This document shows positions 1 to 7,430 of a DNA stretch of 32,827 nt, in pieces; the stretch's first letter is position 1; each line of letters opens with the position of its first letter. The stretch comes from Kiritimatiellia bacterium (lineage in GTDB: Bacteria > Verrucomicrobiota > Kiritimatiellia > SS1-B-03-39 > UBA6053): NCBI GenBank assembly GCA_018401235.1, contig JAGYLC010000013.1:1-32827 (forward strand). Reading direction: 5' to 3'. Both the position numbers and the translations under genes were made by a program. The notes beneath the pieces were generated by a model. It searched no databases. It was not told the DNA's origin and saw only the letters and a list, made by a program, of their open reading frames with translations.

Positions 1-1045
1 TTTCCAGGAAGATCTGACCGTCCGTAATCGAAATCACGTTGGTGGGAATGTAAGCCGACACGTCCCCGCCCTGGGTTTCAATAATAGGGAGAGAAGTTAA
101 CGAACCCGCACCCATCGCGTCGCTCATTTTGGCGGAGCGTTCCAGCAAGCGGCTGTGCAGATAGAAAATATCCCCGGGATAGGCCTCACGTCCGGGCGGA
201 CGGCGCAAGAGCAGAGACAACTGACGGTAGGCCTGGGCCTGCTTGGTCAAATCGTCGTAAATAATCAATGCGTGCTTGCCGTTGTCCCGATAGTATTCCG
301 CCATGGCGGTGCCGGAATACGGAGCCAGAAACTGCATGGCCGCCGGATCGGAGGCGGTGGCGGCGATCACCGTGGTGTATTCCATCGCACCGTGCTTTTT
401 GAGCGTTTCCACCACTTGCACCACGGTGGAACGCTTCTGGCCGATGGCCACATAGAAACAGTGCACATCGTGTCCGCGTTGGTTGATGATGGTGTCGATC
501 GCCAAGGCGGTTTTCCCGGTTTTACGGTCGCCAATGATCAATTCCCGCTGTCCGCGTCCAATCGGAGTCAGTGCGTCGATCACCTTGATCCCGGTCTGCA
601 TCGGCTCATGCACGTCTTTACGTTCAATGATGCCGGGGGCTTTGAGTTCGATGGTGCGGGTGGTGTCGGTGTGAATGGCCGGTCCGCCGTCGATGGCCAC
701 GCCCAGCGCGTCCACCACCCGACCGCTCAGGCCGTCACCCGCGGGGACCGAGGCGATGGTTTTGGTGCGCTTGACCTCGTCTCCTTCCAATACCGAGGTG
801 TCGCTCCCGAACAGGGCAACCCCGACGTTGGTGTCTTCCAAGTTCAGGGCCATGCCCCGCAAACCGGTTTTGGTGAATTCCACCAGTTCCCCGGCCATCA
901 CGCCGGAGAGGCCGTGGACGCGGGCAATCCCGTCTCCCACACTCAAGACCGAACCCACTTCGGTGTGTTCAGGACCGGTGTCCAGATTTTTGAGTTGATC
1001 TCGGAGGATGGAAGCCACCTCATCGGGCTGAATGTCGATGGACAT
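1..1045 (-). CDS. atpA: F1 ATP synthase subunit alpha, N-terminal part (runs off left edge)
   Basis: The reverse strand reads from an ATG at 1045 to the window edge without a stop, giving about 348 residues beginning [18 protein letters not shown]. The non-catalytic nucleotide site is visible as GDRKTGKT at about residues 172-179, and the N-terminal beta-barrel and the start of the nucleotide-binding domain are present. The full family is about 500-510 residues, so roughly the last third lies outside the window. Subunit alpha alternates with beta in the F1 hexamer on the cytoplasmic side of the membrane. It follows atpH by 15 bp, in the usual B-E-F-H-A order, so gamma, beta and epsilon genes would be expected further left. 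Confidence 0.97.
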   Translation of the reverse strand, partial: MSIDIQPDEVASILRDQLKNLDTGPEHTEVGSVLSVGDGIARVHGLSGVMAGELVEFTKTGLRGMALNLEDTNVGVALFGSDTSVLEGDEVKRTKTIASVPAGDGLSGRVVDALGVAIDGGPAIHTDTTRTIELKAPGIIERKDVHEPMQTGIKVIDALTPIGRGQRELIIGDRKTGKTALAIDTIINQRGHDVHCFYVAIGQKRSTVVQVVETLKKHGAMEYTTVIAATASDPAAMQFLAPYSGTAMAEYYRDNGKHALIIYDDLTKQAQAYRQLSLLLRRPPGREAYPGDIFYLHSRLLERSAKMSDAMGAGSLTSLPIIETQGGDVSAYIPTNVISITDGQIFLE

Positions 1046-1060
1046 AGAATCGTTCCTTAC

Positions 1061-1594
1061 TTATGCGTTAATCACGTTGCGTTTAAAAGTTTCCAATTTG
1101 GCGGCCAGGCTATGATCTTCGACCCGGTCGCCAATTTTAATGCGGAATCCGCCAATCAGGCTTTCATCCACTAAACAAGACAGTTCAATTTTTTTGCCGG
1201 TGCGCTCACCCAGCTTCTTCACCAGCGCCTCTTCCTGGCGGGCCAGGAATTTTCCCGCCGACACCACTTCCACCGTAAGAATCCCCATTTTCTCCCGCCA
1301 TTCCTCCATGGCCTCTTTCACGATGTCCGGCAGATCGGCCAGCCGATCCTGTTTTGCCAGCAAGCTGAGGAACTTCACGGTCAGCGGGGAAGCCCCTTTG
1401 CCGAACAGCGCCTCGAGCGTGCGAACCTGATCTTCGGGCGCGATCAGGGGATGCGCCACGAAGCTCTCGAATTCGGCGGACTCGCGCAGCAATCGATCCA
1501 GTTGCGCAAGATCGGCGCCAACCTCGTCCAAGGCTTTGGATTCGGAGGCCACATCCAGAAAGGCGGAGGCATAGCGTTTAGCAGCGGAGGCCAT
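1061..1594 (-). CDS. atpH: F1 ATP synthase subunit delta (OSCP-like)
   Basis: This 177-residue protein starts MASAAKRYASAFLDVA, the usual opening of bacterial delta subunits, and ends with the family's C-terminal pattern GGFRIKIGDRVEDHSLAAKL. Delta links the top of the alpha3beta3 head to the peripheral b stalk, so it belongs to the stator. The length is normal. It lies 6 bp downstream of atpF and 15 bp upstream of atpA, in the same transcription unit. Position and motif agree, so the call is secure. Confidence 0.96.
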   Translation of the reverse strand: MASAAKRYASAFLDVASESKALDEVGADLAQLDRLLRESAEFESFVAHPLIAPEDQVRTLEALFGKGASPLTVKFLSLLAKQDRLADLPDIVKEAMEEWREKMGILTVEVVSAGKFLARQEEALVKKLGERTGKKIELSCLVDESLIGGFRIKIGDRVEDHSLAAKLETFKRNVINA

Positions 1595-1600
1595 ACGGAC

Positions 1601-2164
1601 TTAGATCCCCTCAATCAATTGATCGGTCAGTTCCTTGCGGCCTTTCGCATCCAGTTCACGGTGCAGAAGCTTCATGGCCATGGCCACCGCGGTTTCGGCG
1701 CTGTGAATGCGCAGGGCGTTCTCGGCTTTGCCTTGTTCGGAAGCGATTTCGCGTTGGGCGTTCTCACGCACAATCTGCGCCTCCTCCTTGGCTTTGGCTT
1801 CGATCACCTTGCCGGCTTCGCGGGCGGCCTCGCGACCGGAATCAATGAGTCCCCGGACTTTTTGGTCCGCGTCATCCAGCTTGGTTTGAACCTTCTCGTC
1901 CAGCGTCGCCAATTCACGTTGCAAATGGTCCGCGTTCTCCAGGGACTGCTCGATTTCCTCTTCGCGCTGATCCAGAGCCGTTAAAATCGGTCCGAACGCG
2001 TATTTTTTGAGAATGAGAGCCGCCACCACGAAAATGGTGAGGAACCAGAAGAACATGGCACCACTGATCGCGGAATTCGATCCTTCATGTTCGGCGCCCG
2101 CCTCCGCGTGGGAGACAGGCACTTCCATGTGGTGACCGGTGAGTGTGTCGGGTTGTTGGGACAT
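1601..2164 (-). CDS. atpF: F0 ATP synthase subunit b
   Basis: This 187-residue protein has a roughly 33-residue N-terminal extension, one membrane segment at about residues 34-53 (AMFFWFLTIFVVAAL) and then a long charged helix rich in E, K, A and Q. That is the b-subunit plan: an N-terminal anchor and a coiled-coil peripheral stalk that reaches delta. The extension before the anchor is longer than in E. coli b (about 4 residues); such extensions are common outside Proteobacteria. It sits between atpE and atpH. Only one b-type gene is visible, so a homodimeric stalk is likely. Confidence 0.96.
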   Translation of the reverse strand: MSQQPDTLTGHHMEVPVSHAEAGAEHEGSNSAISGAMFFWFLTIFVVAALILKKYAFGPILTALDQREEEIEQSLENADHLQRELATLDEKVQTKLDDADQKVRGLIDSGREAAREAGKVIEAKAKEEAQIVRENAQREIASEQGKAENALRIHSAETAVAMAMKLLHRELDAKGRKELTDQLIEGI

Positions 2165-2199
2165 AGACGATCCTTGACGCGAAAGCGTGACCTACAGGA

Positions 2200-2421
2200 T
2201 TACTTGCCGACGGCGATGATACAAATCACGGCGCAGAACAGGGCGACCCCTTCAATCAGCGCGGCCGCGATGATCATCATGGTCTGCAGTTTAGCCTGCA
2301 ATTCGGGTTGACGGGCGGAGCTTTCCAGGGCGGCGGCGGCGACCCGGGAAATCCCGATGGCGGCTCCAAGGGTGACCAGACCGGCTCCAAGAGCGGAAAA
2401 TACAGCAGCAGATGCGAACAT
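2200..2421 (-). CDS. atpE: F0 ATP synthase subunit c (ring proteolipid)
   Basis: This 73-residue hairpin of two membrane helices has the polar loop ESSARQPEL and the ion-carrying carboxylate Glu57 in helix 2 (AALIEGVALF). Aligned on the ARQPE loop, the position of the sodium-ligand Gln in helix 1 of Ilyobacter-type rings is Ile here (AIGISR), and the residue after Glu57 is Gly rather than Ser. The ring is therefore probably proton-coupled; this is inferred from motif comparison. It lies between atpB and atpF in the standard order. Confidence 0.96.
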   Translation of the reverse strand: MFASAAVFSALGAGLVTLGAAIGISRVAAAALESSARQPELQAKLQTMMIIAAALIEGVALFCAVICIIAVGK

Positions 2422-2475
2422 AACAATTACCTTTAGTTGTGTGAGTTAGAATATAGGTTCAATGTTGAAGGGTGA

Positions 2476-3270
2476 TCAGTGCTCCGGATGAAGCATTTGA
2501 CCGACGAAAATAGCGGAAAGCATGACAAAAATATAGGTTTGCAGGAAAGCAACCAGGATTTCCAGAAAGAACACGAACAGGCCCAGTCCGATGGCCGGCA
2601 ACGCGGCCGCCCCGTAAATCACGGTCATCCCGATCATGGCGAACAGCACGATATGCCCCGCCAGCATATTGGCAAACAACCGAATGGCAAGCACCATCGT
2701 CTTGATGAGCAGACTCATCACCTCGATGGGGATGAGGATGAACAGCACCGGCACGGGCACCCCGTGGGGAATAAAGTTTTTCATGAAGCCCACCACGCCG
2801 TAGCGCTGCACCGGCCAGATGATCATGGCCAGGAAGGTGGTGAACGCGAGCGCGCCGGTCACACTCAAACTGGAGGTCGGGGTGGCGAAAATCGGGAAGA
2901 GGCCCATCAAATTCAGGGTCAAAATCAGCGTGAACTGGGTCAGAAACAGCCAGGCGTAGTTGCGTCCGTCCTCTTTGCCCAAATACGGAATACTGATTTC
3001 ATCGCGGACGAACACCACGAAGGTTTCCATGAGGTTGGTCCAGCCCCGCGGCACCCTCGCCCGGTGATTGTACACCTTGCAGTACATCCAACACAGAAAG
3101 GAAGCGCCCATCAAACTCATCAAACCCGATAGACGGAAAGCCGCCGGCAAATTGGCGCTGGCAAAATCCAGATGCAGGGTCCCTAACGACCACGCGCCTC
3201 CATCCATCACGTGGTGGCTGATGTACTCGGTGACTTGCTCCGTCTTTTCGGCTATACTGTTTACGCTCAT
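2476..3270 (-). CDS. atpB: F0 ATP synthase subunit a
   Basis: This 264-residue membrane protein carries the conserved proton-path segment LAIRLFANMLAGH, with the essential arginine at about residue 197, and a second conserved stretch LNLMGLFP at about 119-126. Several hydrophobic helices span the chain, as expected for the subunit that forms the half-channels against the c ring. The length is normal. It is preceded by two small atpI/atpZ-type genes and followed by atpE, which matches the head of a standard atp operon. Confidence 0.97.
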   Translation of the reverse strand: MSVNSIAEKTEQVTEYISHHVMDGGAWSLGTLHLDFASANLPAAFRLSGLMSLMGASFLCWMYCKVYNHRARVPRGWTNLMETFVVFVRDEISIPYLGKEDGRNYAWLFLTQFTLILTLNLMGLFPIFATPTSSLSVTGALAFTTFLAMIIWPVQRYGVVGFMKNFIPHGVPVPVLFILIPIEVMSLLIKTMVLAIRLFANMLAGHIVLFAMIGMTVIYGAAALPAIGLGLFVFFLEILVAFLQTYIFVMLSAIFVGQMLHPEH

Positions 3271-3281
3271 TCTAAATAAAA

Positions 3282-3665
3282 TCAGGTGTCAGATCTCGAG
3301 TTCCAGTTCAAATACCCGACTCCTCCAATGAGGAGCACCGTGTAGGCCGTCAGGAACTGATAGACAAATACATGCGTACGCACGGCTTGCAATCCTATAA
3401 ACAAAAAAATTGTGAAAGTATTCACGAATAGCTTGGCCGAGACCCATAAAAGCCCGAAAACAAAGCCGAATGACGCGAATCGTTTGGACGAAGCGGCCCC
3501 TGCGGCCAGAAAAAACCCGTAATTGATCAGCAGCAGCCCCGAGGAGGCCTTTAGCTCCGTACTACTCCACTCCCCCAGCAGAGCATAGTTCACCGCGATC
3601 CCGGTTCCAAAAGTGCATAGGAACAGCAGCAAGCACACCGGAATCTGAAGCAGCAGCGGTTTCAT
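3282..3665 (-). CDS. atpI: ATP synthase subunit I-like membrane protein
   Basis: This 127-residue protein consists almost entirely of four hydrophobic segments (about residues 4-28, 43-58, 67-92 and 104-120) with very short loops. Its place directly before atpB and its size fit the ATP synthase subunit I family, whose members assist ring assembly or ion supply and are poorly conserved in sequence. Its start overlaps the end of the preceding atpZ-like gene by 4 bp (ATGA), so the two are translationally coupled. The family call rests on topology and position more than on motifs. Confidence 0.7.
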   Translation of the reverse strand: MKPLLLQIPVCLLLFLCTFGTGIAVNYALLGEWSSTELKASSGLLLINYGFFLAAGAASSKRFASFGFVFGLLWVSAKLFVNTFTIFLFIGLQAVRTHVFVYQFLTAYTVLLIGGVGYLNWNSRSDT

Positions 3666-3979
3666 GCCTTGTCCGACCCGGATTCGTTCTTTTTCGACTC
3701 ATTGCTCTTGGCCGCCTGGTCCGAAAACTTCACCAGTTTCCACACCTCGTAGGCCCCGTACGCGAAGCCCAACGCCACTCCGACCAGCACCCCCCAGGGC
3801 GCGTTGCCCGTTTTTTCGTCCCAGCGATGCCCCAGCCATGCAAAAATCCCCATCACAATCGCAAAACTGCTTCCCAGCAAAATCGCCGGCGACATTCCTC
3901 TCGTGGACTCGACAGTTTGACGGTGCGAATTGAGCAGCGCCCCGGCATTTTCATGGTTTTCGGGTGGAGGTGAATTCAT
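3662..3979 (-). CDS. atpZ: AtpZ/AtpI family small membrane protein
   Basis: This 105-residue protein has a soluble N-terminal third, then two membrane segments: ILLGSSFAIVMGIFAWLGHR, and WGVLVGVALGFAYGAYEVW. Between them is the motif GHRWDEKTGNAPWG. The G-x-x-x-D-x-x-x-G-x-x-P-W pattern between two helices is typical of the AtpZ/F0F1-ATPase gene-1 family, which precedes subunit I in many atp operons and is linked to ring assembly or magnesium supply. It is the first gene of the operon; the promoter should lie in 3980-4255. Confidence 0.75.
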   Translation of the reverse strand: MNSPPPENHENAGALLNSHRQTVESTRGMSPAILLGSSFAIVMGIFAWLGHRWDEKTGNAPWGVLVGVALGFAYGAYEVWKLVKFSDQAAKSNESKKNESGSDKA

Positions 3980-4255
3980 GCCTCTCCCCCTACCCCATGC
4001 CTACCCGCCATCAAGCGCAGAATGAGGAAAATCGTTTAAATTCACCTATGTCTGCGCCCATCGGATCCCAATTTGCCACGATAACCAAGTTGGCATGACA
4101 TTTGGCGCAGGTGGCGGGATTTGGCATGTCTGATTAATGTCAGCGGGCCTGCCGGGCCCTTGGTGCAGGGCACAGACTATGCTCAGGTGAGCCATGCGGA
4201 AGCGGGTGGGCTCCACAGGGTTCGGCGGGGTAACCGGGTGATGGACCTCTTCGTT

Positions 4256-4723
4256 TCACAAGAATCGCACCAGTCCGTGGTTCCGGATGTGGGGGGTGAC
4301 AGGCTGATCGGCGGTGATGAGGGTGAAATCCTCGAAGTCGAAGCCAGGGGCGACGCTACACCCAACTAGCGCCGGGCCTTCGATGGGTTCGGCGGCCTGC
4401 CAGACCCCGGCGGGAATAACGGCGCAGAAGGTGTTCGCAGGTCCCGACAATTCCACTTGCGTCAGCGCCCCCCTTTCCGTGAGCAGGAAGAGTCGCAGCT
4501 CGCCCTGGTAGAGGTTCCATACTTCGTCTTGGGCGACCCGGTGGAAGCGGCTTCGCTCCCCCGGGGCCAGGTGGAAGTAGATGTGGGTGAGTGCCGAACG
4601 TTCCCGTCCATCCACAGAACGCACCGGGTTCGGCGAACGCCAGACCTCTTGAAAACGCCCTCCTTCAGGGTGATCGCACAGGGCGGTGGGGGTCAAATTT
4701 TGGGATGTGTGTTCGGTCGTCAT
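4256..4723 (-). CDS. Cupin-fold protein, DUF985 (Cupin_5) family
   Basis: This 155-residue protein shows the DUF985 layout: an N-terminal stretch around HPEGGRFQEVWRS, the metal-site-like segment SRFHRVAQDEVWNLYQGE at about 58-75, then AVIPAGVWQAAEP and GCSVAPGFDFEDF at about residues 101-133. These are landmarks of small cupins that resemble sugar epimerase or auxin-binding folds. The biochemical role of the family is not settled. It is a single-gene unit in the same orientation as, and upstream of, the atp operon, with no functional link evident. Start ATG at 4723. Confidence 0.85.
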   Translation of the reverse strand: MTTEHTSQNLTPTALCDHPEGGRFQEVWRSPNPVRSVDGRERSALTHIYFHLAPGERSRFHRVAQDEVWNLYQGELRLFLLTERGALTQVELSGPANTFCAVIPAGVWQAAEPIEGPALVGCSVAPGFDFEDFTLITADQPVTPHIRNHGLVRFL

Positions 4724-4751
4724 GTGTCTATCCTTGGGGTTAGTATCCCTC

Positions 4752-4894
4752 GGATGGATTGGAAATCGCTTTTCTCGCTATTCTCGCTTTGAGCGCGTGA
4801 GGCGGTTTCGGGGTTGTGAGGGGGATGAGCATGGGGGAGACATGGAGAAATGAGGGGCGGTGGTCAAGTCGAATCTGCCATCCTGCTTCCCGCA
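4752..4894. repeat. Dispersed direct repeat, copy 1
   Basis: By hand alignment this stretch matches 14762-14904 without gaps over 143 bp, with about 21 mismatches (about 85 percent identity). Both copies are on the same strand. The left end contains CGCTTTTCTCGCT-like pyrimidine runs and a short inverted repeat (GGAAATCGC against GGCGGTTTC here, exact in copy 2). It ends close to where similarity to the decayed BamA-like gene begins. No transposase and no convincing coding content are seen. Confidence 0.8.
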
Positions 4895-4904
4895 TGCGGG
4901 CAGA

Positions 4905-5451
4905 GCCTGATCCTGGATACGGCGGATCAGGACGCGGCGGAATTGTCCCCGGATTTCATCTGGATTCCCTTCGGTTTTTTCAACGAAACCTTCGGCACCG
5001 CCGTGGGGGCTGGGGCAGTGCTTTCCCATGTTCCCGCGCCGGAGTCCAGCCTGCTGGGCGCGGTGACCGTCGGGTCCACTGGCTCCTTCATTGTGTCTTT
5101 GGGCGGTAGTCAGCTCCATCCGTTTAATCCTTCTACCGGGGGCTATCTGGGGCTTTCCTACCAGCGAGATGTCTTGGATACGCCGCCGAGTACCGAATGA
5201 CGCCCCGGTGGCAGCCTCTGGATGATGTTCATCTGCTCCGCTGGGCCAAACCCCGATACTGGCAGTGGGTCCTATTTACAGAAGCTGGACGGGTCGCGCC
5301 GCACTGGGATCCGGACACCCTGCATGAGGACATGCTCTTCTCGGGCGGTGTCAGTCTGCGCGGGATGTTTCATCAATCCGTTGGCCGCCTCGATGTCGCG
5401 GTCAGCGAGGAAGGAACCCGGGTTGTCGCCATGTATGGCCATCCGTTTTAA
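4905..5451 (+). pseudogene. Decayed BamA/Omp85-family outer-membrane protein (surface antigen)
   Basis: Two pieces of one beta-barrel protein remain. The first, in the frame ending at 5200, contains PDFIWIPFGFFNETFG and then SSLLGAVTVGSTGSFIV, resembling the first strands of a D15/Omp85 barrel. The second, in another frame from about 5197 to the stop at 5449-5451, contains WQWVLFTEAGRVA, MLFSGGVSLRGM and GRLDVAVSEEG and ends in a terminal phenylalanine, the C-terminal barrel signature. The middle of the barrel and all of the N-terminus are missing and the frame changes at the junction. It begins just after repeat copy 1. A functional product is not expected. Confidence 0.75.
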
Positions 5452-5478
5452 TCTGATAGCCGCGCCAACCCGGATTAG

Positions 5479-5498
5479 GGATAGGAACTCGCTTTTCT
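5479..5498. repeat. Short third fragment of the dispersed repeat
   Basis: The 20 bases here match the segment at 14766-14785 of repeat copy 2 with a single difference. The similarity stops on both sides. It lies just after the BamA-like remnant and may be the edge of another, mostly lost, copy; chance similarity cannot be excluded at this length. Confidence 0.35.
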
Positions 5499-5617
5499 AG
5501 CAGATCGATGGCATTGCGCAGGGGAAAAGCGAGCGGAAGAATAAGAAGGCGATTGAGCTTTATGCCCTCCCTCTTTCCCATAAAATGTTGATGACAATGT
5601 GACCTCAATGAAAAAGT

Positions 5618-6715
5618 TCAGGACCCACTTTCGTTCAGGGTCATGGTGATCCGGTTGCCCTTTGGACTCGGTTGCCAGACGATGTCACGCACAAGGCCCT
5701 TAAGGAGGGTCATTGCCGATTCATCTCCTACTTCCGCATCCGTCAGGAAATCACCCGGAGCCTCCTGATCCTCAAACTGGAGTTGAACCGTGCCCTCTGT
5801 TTCGGAATAGGAAAGCGTGACGGTGATAGCCCCCGAATCCCCACGCTGGTAATAAAAAGCCACGATCTTCTCGATGGCCAACTGAATGTGTTGCAACAAC
5901 GTGCGGCTGAAAAAATGTTTTTCGCAGAAAGTTTCGATATCCGCGTTCATTTCAAAGACATCAAAATCCCGGTGCTCGATATGATAGCGGAAGCTGCGAA
6001 GGCGGTTGATGAATACCCGAGTTCTTTCCCGCTGAGGCGCGCTCATGATCTGTTCTGGGGGACCTGATTCATAAATGCCACCTTCATCCATGTAAAAAAT
6101 CCGCTTGGACACATCGCGGGCGAAATTCAGTTCGTGTGTCACAATCACCATCGTCATCCCTTCGCGGGTGAGTCTGCGAATGACCGCCAGCACCTCGCTG
6201 ACCATGGTGGGATCCAGTGCGGAGGTGGGTTCATCGAACAACATCACCTTCGGCCTCATGGAGAGGCACCGTGCAATGGCGACCCGCTGTTTCTGGCCGC
6301 CCGAAAGTTCGCAGGGAAGGCTAAGGGCTTTCTCGCCCAGACCGACCATGCGCAATAGTACGTGACTACGCGCTTCCGCCTCCTCGCGTGCCTCGTTCAA
6401 AATCCGAACCGGACCAATGGTTAAGTTATCCAACACGGTCAGGTGGCTAAACAAATTGAAGGACTGAAACACCATGCCCGTTTTACGCCGAATACGGGGA
6501 ACATCCGCCCCCGGGTCCAATATATCCTCGCCTCCAATGAAAATGTGTCCGCTTTGCGGTGTTTCCAAGCGATTGATGCAGCGCAAAAAGGTGCTTTTAC
6601 CCACGCCAGAGGGCCCGATCACCGAGACGACTTCCCCTTCCTGGATCGATGCCGAAACATTTTCCAGCACACGCTCGTTTCCAAAACGCATGGAGAGGTT
6701 CTGAATTTCAATCAT
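5618..6715 (-). CDS. Amino-acid ABC transporter ATPase fused to a C-terminal GHKL/RsbW-like domain
   Basis: Residues 1 to about 238 form a polar-amino-acid ABC ATPase: Walker A GPSGVGKST (34-42), Q-loop Gln84, signature LSGGQ (137-141), Walker B VMLFDEP (157-163) and H-loop His194. The usual family ends near FINRLR (about 235-240), but this chain continues to 365. The tail resembles an anti-sigma-type histidine-kinase ATPase fold: QHIQLAIEKIVAFYY where the N-box helix should be, FEDQEAPGDF near the G1 box, and LLKGLVRDIVW plus GNRITMTL as the last helix and strand. The N-box Asn and box glycines appear replaced, so ATP binding is doubtful. I chose ATG 6715 (MIEIQNLSMRF); it overlaps the permease gene end by 8 bp. 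A longer frame to 6766 would lie inside the permease gene. Confidence 0.88.
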   Translation of the reverse strand: MIEIQNLSMRFGNERVLENVSASIQEGEVVSVIGPSGVGKSTFLRCINRLETPQSGHIFIGGEDILDPGADVPRIRRKTGMVFQSFNLFSHLTVLDNLTIGPVRILNEAREEAEARSHVLLRMVGLGEKALSLPCELSGGQKQRVAIARCLSMRPKVMLFDEPTSALDPTMVSEVLAVIRRLTREGMTMVIVTHELNFARDVSKRIFYMDEGGIYESGPPEQIMSAPQRERTRVFINRLRSFRYHIEHRDFDVFEMNADIETFCEKHFFSRTLLQHIQLAIEKIVAFYYQRGDSGAITVTLSYSETEGTVQLQFEDQEAPGDFLTDAEVGDESAMTLLKGLVRDIVWQPSPKGNRITMTLNESGS

Positions 6716-7427
6716 GTCCGGAGCTCCTCTGCCTCGACAACCGCCTTGGCTGGAGACGATTCTCAAGTCCGGTGAGCGCCATCAGCAGCAGCCATGAAAT
6801 CATAAAATAGAGACCCGCGACCATGACCAGCGGAAAAAAGGCGTCAAAGGTGCGACTGCGGATGATGTCTGCCGTGCGGGTGAGATCCTGCACAGCGATA
6901 AAACCGACCACGGAGGTCATCTTGACGAGGTTGATCACTTCGCCTTTGTATACCGGCAAAATCCGGCACACCGCCTGCGGGGCGATGATGTGGGTGAAGG
7001 TCTGCACACGGGTAAACCCGAGCGCCAGCCCCGCCTCCCGTTGTCCAGGATCGATGCTTTCAATGCCGGCGCGGTAAATCTCGGCGGCATAGGCCGCGAA
7101 GGTGGCCGCGAAGGTTGCGATGGCCACCCAGACCGGAGAAATGTTCACGGAGGCAAAGACAACATAGTAGGCCAGCAGCAGCATGACCGGGAGCGGGATT
7201 CCGCGGATGATTCCGATGTAGGCTTTTGCCGGAACGACCAGTCCGGATCGGCCCGCCATGCGCATGCGGCAAATGAGACCGCCCAGGACAGACCCCAGTG
7301 CGATCGCCCCGATTGAAATCACGATCGTGGTTTTTAGACCATCCAGCAGGAGCAGATACCGTTGCTCCTGCAGCACATTGGCATCTATGCTCTCTGCCAG
7401 ATTCCGGAAGAGCACGACTTGATCCAC
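6708..7427 (-). CDS. Polar amino-acid ABC transporter permease (HisM/GlnP type)
   Basis: This 239-residue inner-membrane protein has about five membrane segments and the EAA loop that docks on the ATPase: AAEIYRAGIESIDPGQREAG followed by LALGF and IIAPQAV. The stretches IGIIRGIPLPVMLLL and GEVINLVKMTSVVGFIAV are typical of the His/Glu/Gln permease family. It starts at GTG 7427, 3 bp after the receptor gene stop, with GGGA about 8 bases upstream. It overlaps the ATPase gene by 8 bp. Only one permease gene is present, so a homodimeric channel is likely. The substrate cannot be read from the sequence. Confidence 0.93.
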   Translation of the reverse strand: MDQVVLFRNLAESIDANVLQEQRYLLLLDGLKTTIVISIGAIALGSVLGGLICRMRMAGRSGLVVPAKAYIGIIRGIPLPVMLLLAYYVVFASVNISPVWVAIATFAATFAAYAAEIYRAGIESIDPGQREAGLALGFTRVQTFTHIIAPQAVCRILPVYKGEVINLVKMTSVVGFIAVQDLTRTADIIRSRTFDAFFPLVMVAGLYFMISWLLLMALTGLENRLQPRRLSRQRSSGHD

Positions 7428-7430
7428 AGG

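Noticed and set aside
155-1174. Long plus-strand open frame of 339 codons
   Set aside because: It is the antisense shadow of atpA and atpH, which read with strong family similarity on the minus strand.
2479-3132. Plus-strand frame of 217 codons rich in His and Gln
   Set aside because: Antisense to atpB; the composition is what an inverted membrane-protein gene gives.
4092-4108. TTGGCATGACATTTGGC resembling a sigma-54 promoter
   Set aside because: The -12 element would be TTGG rather than TTGC, the orientation is away from both flanking genes, and no enhancer-binding regulator is seen.
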